Assembly: GCA_015233755.1 (NCBI GenBank)
Contig: JADFXA010000031.1
Location: 1-14,196 of the forward strand
DNA from: Desulfamplus sp.
GTDB lineage: Bacteria; Desulfobacterota; Desulfobacteria; Desulfobacterales; Desulfobacteraceae
DNA: 14,196 bases
Reading direction: 5' to 3'
The notes below the pieces were generated by a model. The model did not search any database. It was given only the letters and a program-made list of their open reading frames with translations, and was not told the origin of the DNA. A program made the position numbers and the translations under genes. Within the stretch, counting starts at the first letter, position 1. Every line of letters starts with the position of its first letter. Of the stretch, positions 7,915 to 14,196 are shown piece by piece.

Positions 7915-9591
7915 CTATTTTTTTAAGGGTTTCCTGCGTTTAAATGAGCTTTTTTTAGGAAAGATAACTAAACGCCTATAATAACCATCTCCCATGCTTT
8001 GAGTTCTAACCCTTGGATCGTCTTTTAATGCAAGGTGAATAACTCTTCTGTCCTGTGCAGTCATCTGGTTAATTGTAGCTGGCTTTCCAGTTTTTTTAGC
8101 TTTATCTGCCATCTTATAAGCAAGAGTTTTGAGATTAGCCTTTCTGGTCTCCATATAGCCTTCAATATCAACCTTAAGTCTTACCCTTGACTCACTAAAT
8201 TTATTAATGATCTTATCAGTTAGATACTGCATTGCCTCAAGAGTTTGACCTCTTCTACCAATAAGAACGCCAGAATTACCACCTTCAACCTTTAGAAGTA
8301 ATCTGTCTTCATCGCTTTGGGCTGTAACTGTTGCATCGTCAGTAATTAAAGCTATCATTTTCTGTAGGGTATCCCTACCTACACGCATAGCCTCTTCAGA
8401 CACATCAACGGGAATCTCACCTTTGTACTTAGGAGGATAACCATCATCACGCTCGTCATAGGTTTCGATGATTTCATCATCATCTTTTATGTATGGGGCA
8501 TCATCTTCTTCTGAACCGACATGTTCTGAACCACCCCCATGAAAATCCTCATTGAGAAACTCATCATCTATCTCATTTTTATATTGCCCGTCACCATCAA
8601 GCGTGCTATTTTCTCTATTAGAATCACTTTTATCAATTAATTCAAGACTTTTAACAGATTCATTTGGTTTTGAAAACTCTCTCTTTTTATGATAAGAACT
8701 CCTCTTTTTATCTGGTTTGGGAGTTGATGCTTTTTCAGCAGAGTCCATCGCTTCAATAGCTTCATTTAAAAGGTCATCTCCGTCGTCTCTTAGCCATGTA
8801 TCTCTTTTTTTGGGACGGTTTTTATTACGGCTATATTGTTTAGGACTATCTGGCTTTGCACTTGCTCCATGTTTGCCCCCTCTACCTTGTTTTTTTGACA
8901 CAAGTTTATCATCAGTAGAATTTTGAAGTTTAGAGTCATCATCTGGAATTGTCTGATCAGGTAATTCATCAGATGTAGATTGTGTAGTCCCAATTTCATC
9001 AATTGAAGATTGTTCAGAAGGCATTTTCCCATTTGTTGGTTTTCTTCCAGAAACTCTCCCTTTTTTTGACTTTGGATGAGGAGCTTTTTCTCCTGAACCT
9101 CTTTTTCTATTCTCCAGATGTTTCTTATTTCCATCTAACTCTTTTAGATTTTCATTCTCAATACTATTTTCAATACGGAGAGATTCAATATTTCCTCCTA
9201 CTATCTTATCTTGAGCTTGGTCTTGTCCAACAAGACTATCTAAAATGCCCTCTTGTATTGAATCACTCTTTGTAGAGACTAAATTTTCTGAGTAAGGCCT
9301 ATCTATTGAAGGCTTTATCTCTTTTCCAAACGCCTCATCAACAATAGACATAACACCTGCTCTATCAGAATCATAAGAAGAACCATATCCAGAATCTCCA
9401 CCTTTATCTTTTTTTTCAGGGAGAGTTACTCTGATTTTAGCTTTTTTAACACCCACAATACCAAAAATACCAGTTGAACCAGATGAGATTACATCATATA
9501 CAAGATTTTTTTTCGTAATATTTAAAGCTGAACAGGCGGTTTCAATAGCATTATCAACGTTTTTGCCTTCAAATTCCTGAGTTTGTTTCAT
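7915..9591 (-). CDS. jag: Jag/KhpB-type RNA-binding protein (Jag-N, KH, R3H) with very long linker
   Basis: This is a cytoplasmic RNA-binding protein of the Jag/SpoIIIJ-associated (KhpB) family, encoded as usual beside yidC. I place the start at the ATG at 9591, giving 558 residues beginning MKQTQEFEGKNVDNAIETAC, because this is where the Jag-N domain (residues 1-58) begins. An upstream in-frame ATG at 9651 would add 20 residues and overlap yidC by 38 bases. GGAGG sits 14 bases before the chosen ATG, longer than usual. Residues 60 to about 390 are a low-complexity linker rich in Ser, Asp, Glu, Lys and Asn, probably disordered. The KH domain (about 405-475) has IGRRGQTLEAMQYLTDKI with the GRRG loop at 445-448. 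The R3H domain (about 485-545) has RRVIHLAL. The tail is basic. Role inferred from family: small-RNA or mRNA binding linked to cell-wall control. The linker makes it larger than typical Jag proteins of 200-350 residues. Confidence 0.93.
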   Translation of the reverse strand: MKQTQEFEGKNVDNAIETACSALNITKKNLVYDVISSGSTGIFGIVGVKKAKIRVTLPEKKDKGGDSGYGSSYDSDRAGVMSIVDEAFGKEIKPSIDRPYSENLVSTKSDSIQEGILDSLVGQDQAQDKIVGGNIESLRIENSIENENLKELDGNKKHLENRKRGSGEKAPHPKSKKGRVSGRKPTNGKMPSEQSSIDEIGTTQSTSDELPDQTIPDDDSKLQNSTDDKLVSKKQGRGGKHGASAKPDSPKQYSRNKNRPKKRDTWLRDDGDDLLNEAIEAMDSAEKASTPKPDKKRSSYHKKREFSKPNESVKSLELIDKSDSNRENSTLDGDGQYKNEIDDEFLNEDFHGGGSEHVGSEEDDAPYIKDDDEIIETYDERDDGYPPKYKGEIPVDVSEEAMRVGRDTLQKMIALITDDATVTAQSDEDRLLLKVEGGNSGVLIGRRGQTLEAMQYLTDKIINKFSESRVRLKVDIEGYMETRKANLKTLAYKMADKAKKTGKPATINQMTAQDRRVIHLALKDDPRVRTQSMGDGYYRRLVIFPKKSSFKRRKPLKK

Positions 9592-9613
9592 AATATCAAT
9601 AAATACCTCCAAA

Positions 9614-11377
9614 TTACAAAAATTTCTTTTGAGTGTAATACTGCTGTCCAATGGATAATATGTTATTCACAAGCCAGTATAAAACAAGTCCTGACGGAAA
9701 ATTAATAAATATTACCGTCATAAACAGAGGCATGAACATCATAACTTTTGCCTGAGTGGGGTCTCCCATTGTTGGAGACATTTTTTGCTGAAGAAACATG
9801 GTAGTACCCATGATTATTGTCAGCACAGGAATCCCATAAGGAGGGTGCATAAATGGGATTGCCACATTAAAATTAAACAATCGATCAGGTGTGGAGAGAT
9901 CATTAATCCAACCAATAAAAGGTGCGTGGCGTAACTCTATTGCCTGATAGAGCATTCTATAAAGAGCAAAGAATATAGGCATCTGAACAACCATTGGAAG
10001 ACAACCGCTCATTGGGTTGACCTTATATGTTTTGTAAAGATTCATAACTTCTTGATTCATCTTCTGTTTATCATCTTTATATTTATCTCTTATCTGATTC
10101 ATAAGAGGTTGAAGTTTTTTCATGTCATTCATAGATCTATAACTTTTAGTGCCAAGGGGCCAAAAAAGCAATTTAATCAAAATAGTTAAAAGTATAATAG
10201 CAACCCCATAGTTAGGTATAACATCGTGAATAAGATTCATTAAAATAAGGCAAGGCTTAGCAAGAACATCAAACCAGCCAAAATCTATGGCTTTTTTAAG
10301 GTTATTTTTATAGTCACCAAGCACTTTTAGACTTTTAGGCCCCATATAGCACTGAAAAGATAACTGAATCTGCTTGTTAGGATCAAGTCTCTCCATAGAT
10401 TGAATATATCTTGTAACAACAAGAGATTCTGTCCCAGAAAGTTTAACTAACGACTCCACAGGTTTTACAGGCATAATGCATGAGATAAAGTATCTATCCC
10501 CATTTCCAGCCCACTCAACGTTCCCTTTTAATGTGTTTTTATCTACTTCACTACTCTTTTTGTCTTTTTGATTATCTTGAATATCTTTAGGTGTAACTAG
10601 CTGAAGACTTCCATTTATGTATGCCTCAGGACCGTAAGCTCCAAATTGTGAAAATGCTGCCCCCTCTTTTGTCAATAAAAATGGCATTGAAATCTCTAAA
10701 GAGTCTTTTAGAGGTACAGAAGAACCATTTTTAATAACTAAATCAAGCCCAATAAGATATGTTGATGCTGAAATCGTATATATTTTTTCAACAACAATAC
10801 CGTGAGGAGAACTCCATGAAAATACAACTTTTGTTTCTCCTTCATTTAATATCAGCTCTGTTATTTTTCCTGTATTATTAGTAGAAGGCGCTAAATTTTC
10901 AGTAGAGTATTTAAAAATTGCATTATCAAGACCAGCAACGCTTTTCTCTTCAAAATCAAATGTAAATAGACCAGATGTAAGCTCAGGAGGAATCATCTGT
11001 TTAAAAGGAGACTCTTTTTCAACACCTTCTTTGAATTTTTTTAGAGTTAAACTTTTAACAGCAGCTTTTTTTTCAGATATGATGATATCGTAAATAGGAG
11101 TAGTTACTTTTATATCTTTAAAATCTGAACTTTCCTTTAATGTAGATAATTCATCGTTTGAACTATTTACAGAATCAAGAGTATTTGAAGGATTAAACTC
11201 TTTAGTAGCAGAAGCATCAGAGTTTAAATCTTTTGAAGTTAAATCAGTGTTATTAGAGGAAACATTTTGCTGATTCTGCTGATTAACTGTTTGAGGAGGA
11301 ACAAAGAAAAAATTCCACCCCACTATTACAACTATAGAAAGAATAATGGCAATAAACAACCGTTTTTGCTCGTCCAT
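9614..11377 (-). CDS. yidC: Membrane protein insertase YidC
   Basis: YidC inserts and folds inner-membrane proteins, alone or with SecYEG. This 587-residue protein has the Gram-negative layout: an N-terminal helix (about 7-26), a polar Asn/Ser-rich stretch (about 30-90), a large periplasmic beta domain (about 90-345), and the conserved five-helix core from about 370 to the end. Core motifs are LQPLMNQIRDKYKDDKQKM (cytoplasmic hairpin, 422-440), YKVNPMSGCLPMVVQMPIFFALY (451-473), and FINFPSGLVLYWLVNNILSI (557-576). The hydrophilic groove residue, Arg366 in E. coli YidC, aligns with K402 here (ILIKLLFWPL), keeping a positive charge. GGAG lies five bases before the ATG at 11377. The C-terminus is short, without the basic tail some relatives have. 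The gap to yidD upstream is unusually wide at 190 bases. Confidence 0.97.
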   Translation of the reverse strand: MDEQKRLFIAIILSIVVIVGWNFFFVPPQTVNQQNQQNVSSNNTDLTSKDLNSDASATKEFNPSNTLDSVNSSNDELSTLKESSDFKDIKVTTPIYDIIISEKKAAVKSLTLKKFKEGVEKESPFKQMIPPELTSGLFTFDFEEKSVAGLDNAIFKYSTENLAPSTNNTGKITELILNEGETKVVFSWSSPHGIVVEKIYTISASTYLIGLDLVIKNGSSVPLKDSLEISMPFLLTKEGAAFSQFGAYGPEAYINGSLQLVTPKDIQDNQKDKKSSEVDKNTLKGNVEWAGNGDRYFISCIMPVKPVESLVKLSGTESLVVTRYIQSMERLDPNKQIQLSFQCYMGPKSLKVLGDYKNNLKKAIDFGWFDVLAKPCLILMNLIHDVIPNYGVAIILLTILIKLLFWPLGTKSYRSMNDMKKLQPLMNQIRDKYKDDKQKMNQEVMNLYKTYKVNPMSGCLPMVVQMPIFFALYRMLYQAIELRHAPFIGWINDLSTPDRLFNFNVAIPFMHPPYGIPVLTIIMGTTMFLQQKMSPTMGDPTQAKVMMFMPLFMTVIFINFPSGLVLYWLVNNILSIGQQYYTQKKFL

Positions 11378-11435
11378 CTTGTCTCCAACTTTTGAGTGGT
11401 GAATAAAATTTGATTGAATGCAGATTGCATAAAAT

Positions 11436-11543
11436 TTAGGTAAGAGAATCTTTTTAGATAAGAAAATTTAGGCAGTAGCATAACTATTTGTATTTATAAT
11501 CGATAGTAGAACTATTTGCATTGTTAGGTAGTATTATAGCTAT
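11436..11543. repeat. Degenerate short tandem repeats in the yidD-yidC gap
   Basis: The yidD-yidC spacer contains a loosely repeated unit. TTAGGCAGTAGCATAACTAT (11468-11487) and TTAGGTAGTATTATAGCTAT (11524-11543) match at 16 of 20 positions. A shorter middle copy is CGATAGTAGAACTAT at 11501-11515. The middle copy and the 11468 copy are followed by TTGCATTG and TTGTATTT respectively. A possible fourth unit starts at 11436, where AAAATTTAGG (11431-11440) is repeated exactly at 11463-11472. Spacings are about 25-32 bases, irregular and too degenerate for a CRISPR array. I see no reading frame or strong terminator in the gap. Function unknown; it could be slippage debris or a structured mRNA spacer. 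Confidence 0.45.
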
Positions 11544-11562
11544 ATTGAATTAGTATAAATAT

Positions 11563-11772
11563 TTAAGGAACAGGATCAAACCCTCCTTGATTAAAAGGAT
11601 GGCACTTTAATAATCTTTTTATAGCAAGAAAAGAGCCTTTAAGGCTGCCATATTTACTAACAGCCTCAAAGGCATATTGTGAACATGATGGATAAAAACG
11701 ACATACAGGACCAATCAGAGGCGACACAATATATTGATATAACTTAATCAGTGTTAAAATTATCCATTTCAT
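11563..11772 (-). CDS. yidD: Membrane protein insertion efficiency factor YidD
   Basis: This 69-residue protein matches the YidD (UPF0161) family over its whole length. It has an amphipathic hydrophobic N-terminus (IILTLIKLYQYIVSPLIGP), then CRFYPSCSQYAFEAVSKYG at 24-42 with C24 and C30, then KCHPFNQGGFDPVP at 56-69. YidD is thought to sit on the inner face of the inner membrane and aid insertion through YidC. It lies between rnpA (26-base gap) and yidC, the family's usual place. The Shine-Dalgarno sequence before the ATG is weak. Full length and intact. Confidence 0.96.
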   Translation of the reverse strand: MKWIILTLIKLYQYIVSPLIGPVCRFYPSCSQYAFEAVSKYGSLKGSFLAIKRLLKCHPFNQGGFDPVP

Positions 11773-11798
11773 TATTGCATTTACCCATTTTTATTGTT

Positions 11799-12146
11799 TT
11801 AGGTTTCGGATATTTTCCTAAACAACTTATTAAGTTCATCTGGAATCTGTGCGTTTGATAGGTATGATATATACTTTCTTGCTATAATATTAATATCTCT
11901 ATTACCTTGTATTGTCTCTTGGTTATTTCTATAAAATTCCCTAACAATGCGCTTAATTCTGTTCCTTTCTACAGCGTTTCCAACTTTTTTTGATACAGTA
12001 ATGCCAATACGGTTGTTCAAAGATTCACCATCAAGTATAGCTGCCATAAAATAGCGGGTTTGAACAACTCTACCCATTGAGGATAATTTAATAAATTGAG
12101 ATCTCTTAAGTATCCTATGAGTTTTTGGAAACGAATATTTGCTCAA
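11799..12146 (-). CDS. rnpA: Ribonuclease P protein component
   Basis: RnpA is the basic protein subunit of RNase P, which works with the catalytic RNA to remove 5' leaders from pre-tRNAs. This 115-residue protein starts with the family pattern FPKTHRILKRSQFIKL and carries the RNR signature GNAVERNRIKRIVREFYR at 56-73. The start codon is TTG at 12146; the family N-terminus begins right there, no nearby ATG fits, and the upstream GGTGG is a weak ribosome-binding site. It follows rpmH by 17 bases. The low-efficiency start would keep RnpA output well below that of L34 from the same mRNA, which is an inference. Confidence 0.96.
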   Translation of the reverse strand: MSKYSFPKTHRILKRSQFIKLSSMGRVVQTRYFMAAILDGESLNNRIGITVSKKVGNAVERNRIKRIVREFYRNNQETIQGNRDINIIARKYISYLSNAQIPDELNKLFRKISET

Positions 12147-12163
12147 ATAATTTTACCACCAAA

Positions 12164-12298
12164 TTATGCTGTTAGCTTTTTTCTACCTTTTGCTCTTCTT
12201 GCATTAACAAGTCGGCGTCCGCCTACTGTTGACATTCTTTTCAGAAAACCGTGTGTTCTTGAGCGTTTGATTCTGCTTGGCTGAAATGTTCTTTTCAT
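12164..12298 (-). CDS. rpmH: 50S ribosomal protein L34
   Basis: This 44-codon gene encodes a highly basic protein reading MKRTFQPSRIKRSRTHGFLK through residue 20, then RMSTVGGRRLVNARRAKGRK and ending KLTA. It is the L34 family over its entire length, with the invariant TFQPS start and the GR(K/R)xL end. L34 is a small protein of the large ribosomal subunit. AAGGA lies about ten bases before the ATG at 12298. It is the first gene of the rpmH-rnpA-yidD-yidC-jag-mnmE cluster, with a promoter at 12442-12470 and a leader of about 137 nt. Confidence 0.97.
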   Translation of the reverse strand: MKRTFQPSRIKRSRTHGFLKRMSTVGGRRLVNARRAKGRKKLTA

Positions 12299-12333
12299 AG
12301 CTTAACAATCCTTAAAATTTGTTTTGAATTCAC

Positions 12334-12350
12334 GCTCCCTTGGCAGGAGC
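12334..12350 (-). other. Small hairpin in the rpmH leader
   Basis: On the minus strand GCTCC and GGAGC form a perfect five-pair stem with a seven-base loop, about 36 bases before the rpmH start codon. It lies downstream of the terminator-like hairpin at 12389-12421. It lacks a U-tract, so it is not itself a terminator; it may be part of a folded 5' leader. Confidence 0.35.
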
Positions 12351-12380
12351 AATACATTACAATAATAAAAATAAATCAAT

Positions 12381-12421
12381 AAAAAACAGGCAATACATCA
12401 ATAAACCAATGATGTAATGCC
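12381..12421 (-). terminator. Intrinsic terminator or leader attenuator upstream of rpmH
   Basis: On the minus strand GGCATTACATCA (12421-12410) and TGATGTATTGCC (12400-12389) pair at 11 of 12 positions around a nine-base loop. T6 (12386-12381) begins two bases after the stem and is followed by further T-rich sequence. There is no T-run on the other side, so it is oriented for minus-strand transcription. It would end transcripts from the HD-domain gene. However, the best promoter for rpmH lies upstream of it, so rpmH transcripts should cross it too, which suggests attenuation or a leaky terminator. Confidence 0.6.
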
Positions 12422-12441
12422 TTATCTATAATAAACGCAAA

Positions 12442-12470
12442 ATTTTAATTCATTATCTAACAGGTGTCAA
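12442..12470 (-). promoter_or_regulatory. Sigma-70 type promoter of the rpmH cluster
   Basis: The minus strand has TTGACA (12470-12465), an exact -35 consensus, a 17-base spacer, and TAAAAT (12447-12442), one base from the -10 consensus. Transcription should start near 12435, 28 bases beyond the end of the HD gene's 12498 stop side and about 137 bases before the rpmH ATG. A strong promoter is expected for a ribosomal protein gene. This is read from sequence only. Confidence 0.7.
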
Positions 12471-12497
12471 GAATCATTGTATCATGACTTAATATTT

Positions 12498-13076
12498 TCA
12501 AAGACTACCTTTTAAGCCAATAGCATCAGCGACACTCCTCATTCCCATTATGGTCTCAGTAATAAGCTCTGTTCGATCAATACCCATCATAACAGCTCCT
12601 TTCTCAATTATACTTCTATCAACACCAGCTGCAAAACGTTTATCTTTCCATTTTTTGATTACAGATTTTGCAGTAAGATCAAGAACGCTTACCGATGGCC
12701 TCATCAGTGCAGTGCTTGCAATTAAACCTGTTAGCTCGTCTACAGCATAAAGAGTTTTTTCAAGCATTGACTCTGGCTCTATATCGGAGCAGATTCCCCA
12801 ACCATGACTTACAACCGCTCTTACATATTCTGGCGACCATCCATTTGCCTCGAGAATCTCTTTGCTTTTTGTGCAATGTTGATCAGGGTAAAGCTCATAA
12901 TCAATATCATGGACAAGACCTATTATTTGCCACTTATCTTTATCTTCCCCAAATTTCTCTGCAAAATGTCCCATAACTCCTTCTACTGCAAAAGCATGAC
13001 GTATCAAACTATCGCTTTTATTATATTGTTTTAGAAGTGTAAGAGCATCATCTCTTGATGGAATAAATTGGCTCAT
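12498..13076 (-). CDS. HD-domain phosphohydrolase of unknown substrate
   Basis: This 192-residue soluble protein has one HD domain. The metal-binding set is visible: H27 (LIRHAFAVEGVM), H56-D57 in GLVHDIDYELYP, H91 in VVSHGWG, and D113 in YAVDELTGLIA. The arrangement H...HD...H...D is that of the HDIG-type metal-dependent phosphohydrolases, which act on nucleotides or other phosphates. Length matches stand-alone HD proteins found in many anaerobes, for which no specific substrate is established. No second catalytic domain, membrane helix or signal peptide is present, so it is unlike RelA/SpoT or receptor-type HD proteins. AGAGG lies about seven bases before the ATG. It has its own promoter at 13113-13140, is probably monocistronic, and is divergent from panC. 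Confidence 0.85.
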   Translation of the reverse strand: MSQFIPSRDDALTLLKQYNKSDSLIRHAFAVEGVMGHFAEKFGEDKDKWQIIGLVHDIDYELYPDQHCTKSKEILEANGWSPEYVRAVVSHGWGICSDIEPESMLEKTLYAVDELTGLIASTALMRPSVSVLDLTAKSVIKKWKDKRFAAGVDRSIIEKGAVMMGIDRTELITETIMGMRSVADAIGLKGSL

Positions 13077-13112
13077 TTATAACCTCTTTTCTTTTAATAT
13101 ATTCCTAATGTT

Positions 13113-13140
13113 ATTATACTTGAAACTTATTATTCTTCAA
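13113..13140 (-). promoter_or_regulatory. Promoter of the HD-domain gene
   Basis: The minus strand has TTGAAG (13140-13135), a 16-base spacer, and an exact TATAAT (13118-13113). The predicted start point is about 30 bases before the ATG at 13076. The -35 hexamer lies inside the left edge of dispersed repeat copy 2, so insertion or retention of that repeat may have supplied it. At copy 1 the corresponding bases are TTAAAG and no -10 follows. Confidence 0.6.
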
Positions 13141-13204
13141 ACGAAAATCAATTTAGCTTTTATATATACAAAAACTCAACTTTGACCGAGAGCAGTATAC
13201 TTAA
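13133..13204. repeat. Dispersed intergenic repeat, copy 2
   Basis: This is the second copy of the segment at 5016-5087, in the same orientation, with the exact 16-mer TTTAGCTTTTATATAT at 13152-13167 and TGACCGA at 13183-13189. The right arm of the inverted repeat is recognisable, but the left arm has decayed (CGAAAATCAATTTAG where copy 1 has CGGTCATAACTTTAG), so this copy forms a weaker hairpin. It lies upstream of both the HD gene and panC, whereas copy 1 lies at the 3' end of asd. Confidence 0.65.
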
Positions 13205-13381
13205 CATTGTTTTCCTTAGATTTTGATGTTGAAGTTTACGACTCTTTATGTCAATAAGAAAATTCATAGCTACATTAGCATGTGTTGTTTATGATTCAAT
13301 ATTTTGTTATCTTTTAACTTGTATATTTATTTAAATTAACTCTTAAACAATTAATCAAAACCTAATTGGGAATAATGGAAA

Positions 13382-14196
13382 ATGAAAATCTTTAAAAAAG
13401 CATCAGATATGAGGGAGTGGTCAGATCGAATGCACAGAGCTGGAGAGACAATAAGCTTTGTTCCAACTATGGGCTATCTTCACGAAGGTCATCTCTCTTT
13501 GATGGAAAAAGGAAAAACTGTCTCTTCTTCTCTTGTTGTCAGCATTTTTGTAAATCCCACACAATTTGGTGAAAATGAAGATCTTAGTGCCTATCCCACA
13601 AATATTGAAAGAGACATTGAACTTATAGAGAAGAAAGGGGCAAATGCACTATTTCTTCCAGACAAGAAAGAGATTTACCCTGAAAACTATCAAACTTATA
13701 TATCTCTTGAGTATCTGCCAAACCACCTGTGCGGACTCTCACGACCTATCCACTTTAGGGGAGTTGCAACTATAGTTGCAAAATTATTCAACATAGTAAG
13801 ACCAGATGCTGCAATATTTGGAGCAAAAGATTTTCAGCAACTGCGGGTTATCCGCCAACTGAACAGAGATCTCAATTTTGGGATTAATATTATTGGCTCT
13901 CCTATTGTCAGAGAGAGTGATGGACTTGCAATGAGTTCAAGAAATGCCTATTTAACGCCTGAGCAACGCCAATCTGCCTTAAGTTTGTCTCAATCTCTTC
14001 TAAAAGCAAAAGAGCTTGTTGAGTCTGGAGAGAGATATGCCAATATAATAAAATCTAATATCAGAAATTTTATTGACTCTTTTCCACACACACAAATTGA
14101 CTATATAAGCATCAGTGATCCTGACACTTTAAATGAGCTAATAGAGATTGATAGGGAAGTACTTTTTGCTCTTGCAGTTCAAGTTGGCAAAGCTCG
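13382..14196 (+). CDS. panC: Pantothenate synthetase (pantoate--beta-alanine ligase), 3' end missing
   Basis: This is the only plus-strand gene. It is open from the ATG at 13382 to the right edge, giving 271 codons, so about ten to fifteen residues of a typical 280-285 are missing. PanC joins pantoate and beta-alanine using ATP, through a pantoyl-adenylate, in the pathway to vitamin B5 and coenzyme A. The HIGH-like motif is in FVPTMGYLHEGHLSLM (H34 and H37). Other family segments are VSIFVNPTQFGENEDLSAYP (53-72), LCGLSRPIHFRGVATIVAKL (116-135), FGAKDFQQLRVI (146-157) and the KMSKS-like RESDGLAMSSRNAYL (177-191). No frameshift is visible. An out-of-frame ATG seven bases upstream opens only a six-codon frame. 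No partner gene (panB, panD) is in view; it may lie to the right. Confidence 0.96.
   Translation, partial: MKIFKKASDMREWSDRMHRAGETISFVPTMGYLHEGHLSLMEKGKTVSSSLVVSIFVNPTQFGENEDLSAYPTNIERDIELIEKKGANALFLPDKKEIYPENYQTYISLEYLPNHLCGLSRPIHFRGVATIVAKLFNIVRPDAAIFGAKDFQQLRVIRQLNRDLNFGINIIGSPIVRESDGLAMSSRNAYLTPEQRQSALSLSQSLLKAKELVESGERYANIIKSNIRNFIDSFPHTQIDYISISDPDTLNELIEIDREVLFALAVQVGKA

Larger units (their letters stand above)
13077..13381. other. Divergent intergenic region between the HD gene and panC
   Basis: This 305-base, strongly AT-rich gap carries the HD-gene promoter and dispersed repeat copy 2 on its left. From 13205 to 13381 I see no reading frame and no convincing panC promoter: a TTGTTT/TATCTT pair with 17-base spacing near 13286-13314 is weak. 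The panC ribosome-binding site is also modest, with GGGA about ten bases before the ATG. No DnaA-box cluster is present. Confidence 0.6.

Noticed and set aside
8790..9134. 114-codon minus-strand open frame inside jag
   Set aside because: It is an alternate frame of the low-complexity Jag linker, with no recognisable domain and no ribosome-binding site; biased codons of the linker explain it.
9592..9651. Upstream ATG at 9651 as the jag start
   Set aside because: It would add 20 residues with no family similarity and overlap yidC by 38 bases; the Jag-N domain begins at the ATG at 9591. The long 14-base spacing from GGAGG leaves some doubt.
9663..9671. TTATTCACA, a match to a relaxed DnaA-box consensus
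   Set aside because: It is a single site inside the yidC coding region with no neighbouring boxes and no AT-rich unwinding pattern specific to it, so it is not evidence for an origin.
11436..11543. Possible short CRISPR-like array
   Set aside because: Units are too degenerate (about 16 of 20 matches at best), spacing is irregular at 25-32 bases, there are only three or four units, and no cas gene is in the window.
13375..13395. ATG at 13375 as a start or leader peptide before panC
   Set aside because: It is out of frame with panC and reaches a stop after six codons; PanC homology begins at the ATG at 13382.

Overview
The window is AT-rich bacterial chromosome and is almost entirely housekeeping DNA. 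All genes lie on the minus strand except the last one. The gene order rpmH-rnpA-yidD-yidC-jag-mnmE, an RND efflux pair and the E. coli-like form of aspartate-semialdehyde dehydrogenase fit a Gram-negative proteobacterium. I favour a deltaproteobacterium/Desulfobacterota (a Desulfobacteraceae-like sulfate reducer), but this is inferred from gene order and protein style, not from any marker comparison.

Layout, left to right. Bases 1-238 hold the N-terminus of a KefB-like cation:proton antiporter that runs off the left edge. Bases 383-4917 hold an efflux operon, read right to left as membrane-fusion protein then RND pump, with a 4-base GTGA overlap; no outer-membrane channel gene is present. Bases 5090-6205 hold asd. 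Bases 6327-12298 hold the conserved cluster rpmH, rnpA, yidD, yidC, jag, mnmE (read right to left): ribosomal protein L34, the RNase P protein, two membrane-protein insertion factors, a KH/R3H RNA-binding protein and the tRNA-modifying GTPase. Bases 12498-13076 hold a lone HD-domain phosphohydrolase. From 13382 to the right edge, on the plus strand, lies panC (pantothenate synthetase), lacking only its last residues.

The cluster genes serve translation and envelope biogenesis: L34 and RnpA act in ribosome assembly and tRNA maturation, YidD and YidC in membrane insertion, Jag in RNA binding, and MnmE in tRNA wobble-uridine modification. In many bacteria this cluster sits beside dnaA/oriC; here it does not, since the rpmH side is followed by the HD gene and panC, and I see no cluster of DnaA boxes.

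I see no CRISPR array, prophage, transposase or tRNA, and no convincing new multi-gene system. The more interesting signals are non-coding. There is a dispersed intergenic repeat of about 72 bp in two copies (5016-5087 and 13133-13204). A terminator-like hairpin with a T6 tract lies between a strong promoter and rpmH, which looks like a leader attenuator. Degenerate tandem repeats fill the unusually wide yidD-yidC gap. On the protein side, Jag has a very long charged linker and MnmE has an Asn-rich insert.
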